Origin: Nectonema munidae
Lineage: Eukaryota; Nematomorpha; Nectonematoida; Nectonematidae
DNA length: 64,000 nt
NCBI GenBank assembly: GCA_030549495.1
Contig: JAUIRK010001052.1
Coordinates: forward strand, 2,976,001-3,040,000
Direction: 5' to 3'
The stretch's first letter is position 1. Every line of letters starts with the position of its first letter. Both the position numbers and the translations under genes were made by a program. Shown here in pieces: positions 37,501-49,500 of the stretch. The notes beneath the pieces are model-generated. The model ran no database searches, was not told the origin of the DNA, and was given only the letters and a program-made list of their open reading frames with translations.

Positions 37501-40500
37501 AGCGTGGCCACTGGTAGTAGTGCCGCTTGTCTCTTCCTCCAGCGCACGGCCGCTGGCTGTGTTAAATTGGGTGATTTTGCTCATTTCTTTAGTTGTGCTC
37601 TAAAGAGAAAACAAACCTATTATAGATAATTTGACATAAAAATTATTCAGTTTTTTGAAATAAAAAAAACAATACATACAAAACTTTTTATTTAAAAATA
37701 AAAAAACATTAGAAGGAAAACGCCATCAAAATAAAGTTGGAAAAACTGAGTTCAATTTTCAAAAATGAAGAAAAAACAGCAATTTAGATTGAAAAATCTA
37801 ATAAAAATCCCAAAAAGAAAAAATATATAGAACTATGAAAAATATCTAAAAACGGTTTATATCCAAAAAACAAATTTTTACATCTAAGAGAACTTAAAAT
37901 TATCTAAATTTAGATATAAAATATCCAAATTGGCAACCCTGCACATTTTCTCCCAACACCATAGTAAAATAGGATGTGGTTTATTTATCAAAGAAATGCA
38001 TTGTACATTTACTTCACATTTTTCCCAGATTTATTTCTTATATTTATCCATTTTCCAATATCTAGTCTTGTTACAGGACAGGATTTTTTCTTTTCTATAA
38101 ATCATGTAATAAAATCACTGAGAACGCCTTTAAATCAAAGACTTTTAATGAAAGACTCTCAAAACTTATTTTCTTAAATAGATAGGAGATGGTACTACTT
38201 CTGTTGTTTTGTTTGCATGTGAGGTGTTAGAATTAGTGAAGCCATTGATGGAGGAAGATTTGCACCCCAGGATTGCAATTAAAGCATTTAGAAGCTGTGC
38301 TGAATTTTTAATCAACAAGATCCATGAATTCTCTATCTACTTGGATCCCAATAACAAAGCGTAAAATTGATTACTTTTTAAAAATCTTTTTATTAAAACC
38401 TTTTTTGACTTTTTTTCTACGATGACATATCTCAATTTTTTGCCAAAGTGTATTTTTGAAAATTTAAATCAAAACGTTTTTCACTCAAATATTTCGCCAA
38501 AATTTGAGAATAAAAAGAAAAACATCTAAAATATTTAAATTTAAAAATTGGTATTTTTATTATTTTATTTAAGAAGTTTTAAAAATATAATATACGTATA
38601 TTTTTTAATTGCTAGATCCAAAGATCTTTTTTATTTTGTTTATATTGTCATTAAAATATTTTGTTGACATGTTTTTACATCGTTAGTTGTATCGTTTTAA
38701 AATATCTACTAAGTACTAATTCGTCATTTCGAAAAATGTAAAGGATTTACAATTCGCAAAGTTTAATTTTTTTGGAATATTGTTTATTCACAAAGACTTT
38801 AACTGTTGCCTGAATCAAGATCCATTCCCGGAGGCTAACCTAAAAAATTAATCAAACATGTCATTTGATCAATCAATTTTTGATTAAACGTTTATTTTTT
38901 CATACTATCTGAAAAGCAGTTTTCTTGAACCCAAATAATTTTCACGGGGGATCGAATTCTCTCACTCTTTCATTTACTCATCATTTGCTAAGATCAGCTT
39001 ATAACTTCACCGAATTATATTTGATAGGCGGTGCTCATGCTTCACGAATAAATATTATTACGTCATCACTCAGGTATTTGGTTTTTCTTTTTTTGCTGAA
39101 GGGTAATGCATATTGCATACATATTATTAAAACAAAGTACTGAGATATTGGTATATTTCGACGCTATTTTTCCGACATGTACGATTTGTTGGACCAACTT
39201 GATTGATTATCACTACGATGGATAATATACTTCCAACACTCCTACGAATAATTCTTTTTTAATTATAAGTATTTAGTTGGTGATTGTTAAACTCTTTCCA
39301 CTTAAACAAATACTCTAAGATTTGGCGACACTACAAAGCGTGACATTTTTTTACTGCAACACTTTTGCTTAAAATAAATTTTGAAACATTTCTTTCTGAT
39401 AACTAACTAAAAAGTCTAACTTGGTAGACCAAGAATGTCATGAAGAGGACAAAAGCACGATGCTCATACATCATTACTTGTTTACAGCTACTCTGGTTAT
39501 TTTTTTCCTCATCTCTTATAGTAATACAAAGTCCAACGAAAATATTACATTTTCGCATTGAATGCAATAACATTTAAATGTTGTTGATGTAATATCCCGC
39601 ATTATACTCAACAGAATTATGGCAAGTGCATTTTAAAGTTTTACCTCCACTTATTACCTTATGATAACTGCAAACTAAACTTAGAATTAATTTTGTTTCA
39701 AATTTATTATCTTTCAGTATTATTGGAGTTTCAGAAAACAAAAGAAAATTTTCTCAATATTATTGTAAAATAATTTTCATCTATATGATGGCCAAGAGAA
39801 TACTTATTAAATATTTAAGCTACTAAATCAATCATATATATATTAAGTTGAAGTTAATTAAAATAAGGTATGCTTGAATTTATGATTTAAAACATTTAGG
39901 TTAATTTTCATTGACTGCTAAATTTAGTTTTTTAAATGATATTTAATAAAAATGAGAAATATGATTATGAATTTAAGGAGATAAACAAGCAAATAGTATT
40001 TAGTTTTATTTAACTTCAGGGTTTCTTATGTTAAACACAGTAATTATTTAGTAATTTTAATTTTTTATAACTTCAATATTATATTTAATGATATAAAATT
40101 GAAAAAATTCAAAATTACTGATGGAGCGAAAGGCTTTTTCACCCCCTTGAATTCACATCCCAGATGTTTGCCTCTGATTAAAACATGAATTGTTGATTAT
40201 ACGCAATTATTTTTAAATGATTTTAACCTCTTTTTCTCTTACACATATTAATATTAGTTTATTTGATACCATTTTTTTTATAATGCAGAGAATTTACCAA
40301 AATGTTGCATAAATGCGCGTGTACTGCAATGAATTCTAAACTTGTTTCTCAACACACTGACTTCTTTTCTCGAATTGTAGTTGATGCTGTTTTACACCTT
40401 GATCAAAATCTTCATCTTGATATGATTGGATTGAAAAAAGTTCAAGGAGGCGCTTTAGAAGTATTCAAATTTTTTTTAATGTGCTTATATTGTTTAAATA

Positions 40501-43500
40501 TTTCTTTTAATTGATTAATTTATTTATTTTATTGAAAACTAAACTATTGCTCATCCAAATTTTTAAAAATCTTTCTTTTGTTGTTTAGTATACATTTATT
40601 TTCCTTTCCCATTATGGAAGAGATTTTAAAATTAGGATATTATTAAGAGAGAGTGATTCCTATTTTAACTACCTTTGATTTTTGAGCATCAAAAGTAATG
40701 GTTATCAAAATATCTAACTTTTATTTTCTTGTGCTCAAAGTTATAAATTCATAGAAGCATAAAACTGTTTTAAGAGCCAGTGTCTACCAGAGCTTCGAAC
40801 ATATTGCCGTTGATCTTAACTACTTGAAGCCCAGATTAGTAGAGTTCGAAGACATTGGAAAAAGTGAAGCTTGAGAGAGAAATTTAGTTGACTTGCACAC
40901 TCTATCAAAGTGGAACTGTTTTTTACATAAGTGATATTGCACATTTTGTGTAGAGAAGATTAAGTGACCTTGGCAACAGATAATTCAGGATTGCTATCTG
41001 ATTTAACGTTTTCCATTACATTAACCCATTTAAGACCAAGCAAACAGACGATATCTAAAAAAACGCAGACCATTTATATTCAAAGTCATTGAAAAAAGCA
41101 GACGAAGATGAAATTACTTATGTTCCAAAATAGGAACATTGGTCCTAAATGGGTTAAGCTGTGAGTATTCAAATTGTTTAGCCTCTTCACTAGCAACTTT
41201 TAGAGCCATAACAATGTCCAATGCTGACTGTAACTCGACATCAAACTTTTCTAGTATTCGAGTTCGAATAAAATTTGAAATCAAACCTTGAATCAATGCT
41301 ACGCAATACGCATACTGCCTCTTTTCTTTTTTTCAGTAGACAAGAATTCGTATTGACAGTAGTCTGCCATTTCTTATAAATTTTGTATAAAGGAATCAAA
41401 CTACTCTTCTGATTTGGTTTCTTTAAAAAACTTAAAATCCAAATTATAATAAAATGACAGAGCAAAAGAGGTAAGATTAAAGACATATGAGTAATGAGAA
41501 CAAGAGTGGATTTGCACGCAAAACCATGATATTAAATATATGTGTATGATGATGTAAATGTAATATATAATGACGTTGTTTACGCTCATAAGATAGATTG
41601 ATAATAATCAAGAGGTGAACTTTGTAGATAATTGAATGAAGCATTCAATAACCTTGAATGCAAATATATAACATTATACAAAAATAACCTTTAAATCTTT
41701 ATTTTAAGGAGTCATTTTTGGTTAGTGGTGTATCTTTCAAAAAAACTTTTTCCTATGCTGGTTTTGAAATGCAACCGAAGAAGTATATAAGTCCAAAGAT
41801 AGCACTTTTGAATATTGAATTGGAATTGAAATCTGAAAAAGAAAATGCAGAGGTAATTTTGAGTATAAAAATATATTGTAATTTCTGTTTTCAATTATTA
41901 CTAGATTCGTGTTTCGACTGCAAGTGAATATCAAGCAGTTGTAGACACTGAATGGAATATTCTTTATGACAAATTAGAAATTCTCTATCGATCAGGTGCT
42001 AAGGTATTTATTTTTTCCTTATTATTTAAGTCTTTAAATTTTAACTGCATAGTGAATATTGTGAATATAGTTCACTATTGTGAACGATCTTAAGATTTAT
42101 CATACCACAAAATTCAAGCACTTTCACAACTTCTTCCCTTCGCTCGTATTTCCATCTTACAAAGGGGGAATTTTAAACATCTTACAAACATGTATAATAT
42201 AATATGCTTACCAAAGCAAGGAAGATTATAAAAAATGACACAAAAAATAACAAGACAGAGACTTTATTTCTTTATTCTTTGCTTATTCCTTTGCAGCATG
42301 TGTGTCAAAATTTTGTAAAAATTGATATTATCATTACAATCATTTGAACTTCAATAATTCAATTAAACAAGTCTTATATTTCAAGTACCGAAATAGAGGG
42401 ATATACGATAATGACTTTTAAATAAAATCCGATATGCATCCAGCCCTCGATAATTATCGAATCTAGATTATAATCAAAGCGCCAGGTTATTAGTGATTAC
42501 TTTAATCAACTTCATTCAAACTAAAAATGAAATCTAGATAAAATGGCGCTGAGTCTTCATAAATAAATAAAAGTTGTAAAGAAAATAAATTGAAAACGTT
42601 GAGTAAATCTTTTATTTAACAAATAAAAGGTTTTTATGTCATATATATCTGAAGAAGGTCATAGTGACCGAAATATTATTGCTGGTTTGTTAAATAAAAA
42701 AATTACTCAACGTTTTTAAAAATGAAATCATAGATACTATTCACTAATAATTGTATTGTACGATTAACTTGTAACTCTTATTACACAAAAAGAATAAATA
42801 TAAAATATTTATATGTATAATATAGTGTGGTATCCGTAGCTCAGACAGTAACTTAACATCAGGAAATTGTTATCACTACCTACATGGTGATTAGATAAAA
42901 ATGAGTAATATGATCATTAGATGTCCAAACCATATAAAATATGCTTACATCCGATTTTTATTTTACTATTATACACTTTTTATTATAAACATTTTAGAAT
43001 ATATTGCATAAATAGCTTGTGAATTAGCGCTAAAAGCAGTGGATGCTGATAACTTATTTGTTATTTGTTTACATATTATTTATCTTTGGCAAACACTTCA
43101 TGGACCCCTTACTGTGTTAAATGGACACCCAATATTCATTTTGTCCATGGAACTCTTAAATTCCCAATGGACCCTTAGGGGTCCATGTGGGCCCCGTTGG
43201 GAAACCTTGACTTAGAGCTTATTTCTTTCAATTCACCTGGTGGGGAACGTCTCTGGCTAAAGCTCGCAAGTACAGGTTGGATGTTCATCATGCTCGATAC
43301 ATGAGCCACTTATAGAGTGAGGATGGCGAAGAACCCACGACCTCCAATTCGTATGCAAAGCCATGACGTTCGTTTGGAGCTGGGAGGTCGGAAGTGGAAG
43401 ATTTTAAAGGGATTCTAGTCGGGTCAGTTAAAGTCAGTTTATAGTTGTGCCAGGTGGATTTAGGATATTTGCGATCTTCATTTGGACTTGGTTCGAAAGA

Positions 43501-46500
43501 GTGCGTTGAAAGCTGATGTTAGATCTATAACGGAGTCCCGGTGTTCTTGATAAAAACCATGGGAAGCAGGAGTTATCTTAATATTAGTGAAAGTCAATCC
43601 ACACGAATTCCCCAAGTCTAACGCTTAAGTCGTGTCTGATTGGCTAGTTATTTTAGCCAATAATTATCAGAGGCGGAAAATTAAGTAGAATTGTATGCAC
43701 AAGGCTCATGTCAAAACTAAAAGTTTTAACACATATATACGTATTTTTAAGAATCCAGAATTCAGTCGTTATCTTTGTTTTTAGGAAAATCATTCAAACA
43801 CATTTTCAAGTATGAAGAATTTAGTGGTGATACTTTTTTATGATTTAAAATTAAACACTTATAAAAAGTTTTTTACACACATATCCATTTTTAAGTACGC
43901 TTAATTTAGTGCTGATGATCATTTTTATGGAAATCTATTAAATCTGTCAAAAAATGATTTAAATATGACATCTCATATCAAAATTAAAATTTTTTATTGA
44001 AATTATGCTCTAAATTTAATGGTGATGTGACAATACTGACTCCAATCTTCCCATTCACTACCGTTCAGTGAATTAACTTTAGTTAGTAATAATAATAATA
44101 ATGAATTTATTTTCCATTTAAGTATATATTTCATTATAATACCTTTTTAAATGCATGCTAAATGTATAAGTCGACAGTGACTTTCTAAAATCTGTTTTAT
44201 CATCAAGCCTGTAATGATATGTGTTTTGTTTTTGGAAGATTCTTCTACCATAAATATGATAATTAATTATTTTTTTTCCAAATTTATTTTAGATTATTTT
44301 GTCGAAACTTCCAATTGGAGATGTTGCCACTCAATTTTTTGCTGATCGAGATTTATTTTGTGCTGGTAGAGTTACCGAAGAAGATTTGTTGGTAATTTCT
44401 TATTTTATTAATTACAAAACAGGTTTTAGGTTAGTGCTGTATAGAATTATAGACTATAATTGGCCCTTTTAAAAATCTTAAAAATTTCTAGCTAACCAAC
44501 TATATGCACATTACTCAGATGATTTATTGTTAAAACTGGAATAATCTAATGCCTAACAAAAAGTAGTCCTTGTCGGAATCGCAGTATTACAACTCCGAGT
44601 TGGATTTTTAAAATAGTTTTATTCATAACTGTTAGATTTAAAAATAAATTCACAGACATATGCAACGATGCAAAAACAACAAAAAACTTTTTCATTTTGG
44701 TCTAATGTTGTGTTTTTGCAACTAATAGAAAAAGGCTCAAAAATTCAAAAATATCTTGTAAAGGAAAAAAGCTCAGTTTATGAATAGAAAGTTTTTGGAA
44801 AAATAATTTAAGCTTAGATAAAAAGGTAGACAATAATCTGACAATTTTTTTGAGAACAATGCAAGAAAGACACAGAACTAATATAAACCAATAAAACATT
44901 TTAATAAACTATGTTGAAGAAAATAGATCAAACATTTTAGACCCAGATGCTAAAAAGCCCCGCATCCCTTGCTACAAGCATCGTCAAATTTATTTTCTTT
45001 GAAGGAAAAGGAAAGTAACATATAACTTAAAATTTTTAAGGTTTTAAGAGGTATTCAGCTGAATTAGTGCGATATCTGCGGTTTCACTTGAGCAACAAGC
45101 TTTAAAATTAATGTTTTTTGGATCATGCCATTTACAACCCGTAATCTGTCTCTATTTCTTGTTTTTAAATTTATAAAAGTTGAAAACCCTTCTTCATACT
45201 TCTAGGTATTGTCATGCTGACTTGACTTGGACAGAAGTTGCAGTCGCAAAATTGTAAATGGGTGAAGTCGGAGTCGAAAAATAATAAAAAAGTGGACTCT
45301 GAGTCTCAAAATATTTTTCCGACTCCCAATAAAGATAAAAAAATTATGGACCATTAGGCATTTGTTTAATTATAAATATTTGATAGGAATATGATTAATG
45401 AAATAACATAGAGTTTAGCTCAATTTAGGGTAGTGGTTGCAAATTTGTATCCCCCGTTTTTTTCTTAGTGAATTTTTCCGAGTTTTTAAAATGTATCATT
45501 TGTGGTTTTTTAACATTGGAACACGAAAGTATTTCTTCCAATGATTCAGACTATGAGGCAGGAGATGATGTTGACGTAACTATTGCTAATGGAACCATAG
45601 AGAGTGATTCCACTTGATAAAACAATTGATATTACATTGCCAATGAAGAAAAGTTTTATAATCTTTTGTGCCCACCTCGTCTTTCTTACTCTTTTGAAGT
45701 TAAACAAAAAATAGAGAAGAAAGGGTTAAATTTTTTCGGCAGTAGCGAAAATAAATCCCTTGATCTATATCCAAAATACCAGATCTTGAGTGGAAACTCA
45801 AGTGGGCTTGCTTTATATGGAGAAATGATATCAGTGGCTACGTTTGAGCAAGGCCAATCAAAAGTGGGTGATCTACCTGAAGAAATGCTATGAGAGTAGT
45901 ATACGTTGCACTGATAAACAAAAAGGCTTTTTTGGTAAAGCGTCAAATATTAATGTGATATAACGAAAGTGTGTGGCAATGGAAGTAACAATTCCTTTTG
46001 AAGCCTTTTGTTATTCGTGATATGTTGTTGAATTGTTAATTATAAGGATGCTAACATTGAACTTTTTTATAAAAGTTTCGTGATGTTATTGAAGGATCAA
46101 ACAAATATACACATTGCAGATACAAATTTAAAAGAACTGCAAGCATTTATTGGTATTAGGTTTATTCGTGTGTCACTAAAAATAAACACTAACTAAATGG
46201 CGAGATAATATGGTATCATGAAAGCTGATATTTATTTCACTACAATCTCTTTCAAACAATTCATATTCCTCACTCGTTTTTTAAGGATTTGACAATAAAA
46301 CTTCAAGGGAAAATGTGGAAATACGAAAAAAATTTAAGTATCTGTGATTTCTTTGAAAGTTTTCCTATCTTGAATTCTTTGAGGTACACATTTTATTGAG
46401 ATTTATTATGAAAAAAGTGGTTATAAGGTAGGTATCAAAACACTGATTATTTTTGAACAAGAAAGAATATTTAGAACTATTAATGTAATTTCATGCGTTT

Positions 46501-49500
46501 ATCACGCGATAGCTTCCCATTTTAAATATAGAATAAAAAATCTAAATGTAAATCACGATAAAACTGATTCATTTAAATTATTTTAAGTAACATTTGATAC
46601 ATTTTCATTCCTGAGATCATAATCCTTTGCATATTTTAAGCGTACAATGAAAGCCTGTGGTGGAACAATTTTAACAACTGTTACTGGAATTAGAGACGCG
46701 GATTTAGGATGTTGTGAAGTGTTTGAAGAAAAACAAATAGGAAGCGAACGTTTCAACTTCTTTTCTGGGTGTCCTAACGGCAAAGCTTGTACTATAATTC
46801 TTAGAGGCGGTATTCATTTTATTTTTAAAATACTCTTTTATTACCAATTGATTCTTTATCTGCTTATTTCACGCTATATCAAGGTGAAGTAATATTGTAA
46901 AACAGTTTCCTATTTGCAACATAAACATAATGACATAAAACAGTTTCGATCCCGCATCAAGCCTCCTTTCTTCATAGTTCGATACAAGCGGCGCAATTTT
47001 GCCTTTTCGATTAAAACACCCCACAGTGCATTTTCCATAATGATTCATCTACATTAGCCATTACCATTTACAATACTTGTTCCCAATCTCTTAGTTGTAG
47101 TATTAGTTAAATCAGCCCCGTTTCACTATATATATAATACAGGGGCGCACATCCTCAAAATTATTGGGGGGGGGGCGAAATTTTTTTCTTGCAATTTTCA
47201 AAATTAGTGGTATGAAAATACCACGGGAGACCAAATATCCTTTAAAATAGAGTGTATTCAGCGCATACCCTAAAGTCCTAAATTTATAAGATTACATTAT
47301 ATTTTTTTTTACAAAATTGGTGAATTTAAATACTATACTTCCAGCGAAAATATTTTAATTAAATTTGCATATCGAATATAGTGCGCAGAAAAAATGCCCC
47401 CAATTAAAAAGTAGGAAAAAATGCCCCAATTTAAATTAGGAAAAAATGCCCCAACACAAAAAATTATTAATTAAAATTTTAAAAAAAGATATGTCAAATA
47501 AAGATTTTTTGTAAAAAAAAAGTTAACTTTTCATTTAAAACATTTAAAATTTAATTAAAGTAAACTAAAAAACTCAGCATACGACAATTTTTTAAATACA
47601 AATTTTTTTTTTATAAAACAGCAAATATTTTTGGACTTTGTGTGTATCAGAACACTTTCTAAATATAATTTGTATTTTAACTGATTTTAAGAACACATTC
47701 CAACAAAATATGCACCTTTGCTATTGTGTTCAAGAACTTTATAAAGAAAAAACCCTATAGATTAAGAAATTTTAGGAATTTAGCCTTTCAAAACGGTACA
47801 AAAATAAAAATATTTATATAATTATAAAAAATCCTGAAAATCAAAAATTAGGGGGCATTTTTCCTACTTTTTAATTGGGGGCATTTTTACCTACAACCAT
47901 CGAATATACACTAGTTTAAAAAATCCAAAAATGTTAGGGGGTGGAATAGGGTTTTTCATTTGAAAAATGAAGTAGTCTACCAGGCACATTACAGGAATTG
48001 ATGAAAGGATATTTGATTCATAGAGAAAACAAATAACTGAAGGTTGGATAGTTTTATATCAGTGAATGTAGTCTAAAGACAAAGAGTACTAGACAACCTG
48101 TGATGTTTATATGAAAAAATGTGATTGATTCAGGGGCAAGGGTATAAAACGAAGTTATAATTGTGCAAACAAAAATAAAACAAAAAATTAAGATCGCATT
48201 ATTTCATTATACAAGCTACAAAAAGTAAAATAACTGTTAACATTTTGCAATGATTTGCCTTTTATAATAACTTTTAAGGAAAAAAAGTCTATCAGAAAAA
48301 GTTATAGAGCTTCAACAAAAACTAAAAAATTTTAGTGCATAACTTAAGTTTTTTGAAAACTAATTTGACGTATCCCCTACAGCATACTCTATCTATGTGT
48401 GGCATGGCAGGTTGGTTGAGATGATGGACATAGCACGAAAACCTATGGATTCGATTCCTCATCGATACAAATTTGTTCATAGTTTGACATAAGCGGTACA
48501 TCAGTGCCTGGTCAATGAAAATACATCCACTGCACCACTCAAAATTGAAAAATTTGCTACATAATTAACATAAGAGAGAAAGGAAACAAAATAAACTAAT
48601 AAAGCAATTTTCACTATTTTAAAATGGAACCGTCTGTTCTCAAAATAATTTCAAAATAATAGGAGGCATAAAGAATGAGAGTTTATTTGATATTTTCAAG
48701 TTTTTATAAGCAGCAAAAGCCAACGTTTAAGTAGCTAGCCCTTATAATTAAAAAATTATTTAAATAACGGTCGACAGACATTTCGCCCCCTGACAAATTG
48801 TCTCATAGGCTATTAGTATCATCCATCTTTGCTTATTATATGTGTAAAATTATTAAAAAAATTTATATTCTTGTTTATTCTCTATTAAATTATTTCAAAT
48901 TAATCAATTTATCTCTTAATTTTTTAGAATTGTCCATGAGACAAAATGTCTTATGAAAATAACGGGGCGAATTGTCCATGAAACAAAATGTCTTATGATA
49001 ATAATGGGGCGAAATGTCCGAGGACCAAACTAACATAAATCAAAGTATACGAGAAAAAAAAATCATTGCGTTTTTTTTGAATATTTCTGTCTATAAATAA
49101 AATTCTGACAGCTGTCATAAATAGATCAAGTACATTTTTAACTACTGAAACATTTTGTTTCGATATTATATTTTTATTATAATAATCAACAAATTTTCTT
49201 AAAAAAAGTGATTTGATTATGTAGTGTTACTTCGAATCGTGAATATCGAATTAGTCGAATCGAACATTATAAAAAATATCTCTGCTCAAATATTAAGCAA
49301 ATAGAGTATCAAATTAAAGTTTTCAAATGTTACAAAATGTAGCAAACGTAGTGATAAAGATTAAGTGACTTTTGTTAAAAAAGTTCTTAGCGCGAGTCTA
49401 ACAATATTCAATGATATAAAATTGTAACGATTGAAAACTATTTTAATTAAACTCTAAATGCAAATTAGACAGAAGCAGTGGTGTAGTCAAAAAAAAGTTG

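Larger units (their letters stand above)
31705..37600 (-). other. Virus-derived insert (endogenous viral element, toti-like dsRNA virus suspected)
   Basis: A sharp compositional island (clearly over 50% G+C within roughly 30% G+C surroundings) coding on the minus strand. It consists of two tandem copies of a long capsid-like frame and one further downstream coding-like portion. Codon use and base composition differ from the host genes. No reverse transcriptase, integrase, polymerase or LTR is seen, so it is not a retrovirus; a non-retroviral RNA virus copied into DNA is the simplest reading. Family assignment (Totiviridae-like capsid) is my inference from the size and style of the protein, not a database match. 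The long frames look whole; the downstream part is broken in a few places. Near-identity of the copies points to a recent duplication. Confidence 0.5.
31628..37941. mobile_element. hAT-like DNA transposon, 6.3 kb, carrying virus-derived cargo
   Basis: The left end reads CAGTGTTGCCAAC (31628 on) and the right end, inverted from 37941, CAGGGTTGCCAAT: 11 of 13 bases agree and both have the CAG start usual in hAT elements. The flanks are CACTTTTT (31620-31627) and CACATTTT (37942-37949), an 8-bp target duplication with one mismatch, also as hAT elements make. Both subterminal zones (31640-31700 and 37760-37930) carry repeated TATATCCAAA and ATCTAAAA motifs, typical of transposase-binding arrays. 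No hAT transposase is visible, so it would be non-autonomous. The middle is a G+C-rich insert, described separately. The element lies in a CCT7 intron. Alternative: the virus-derived DNA landed in a pre-existing short hAT MITE. Confidence 0.75.
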
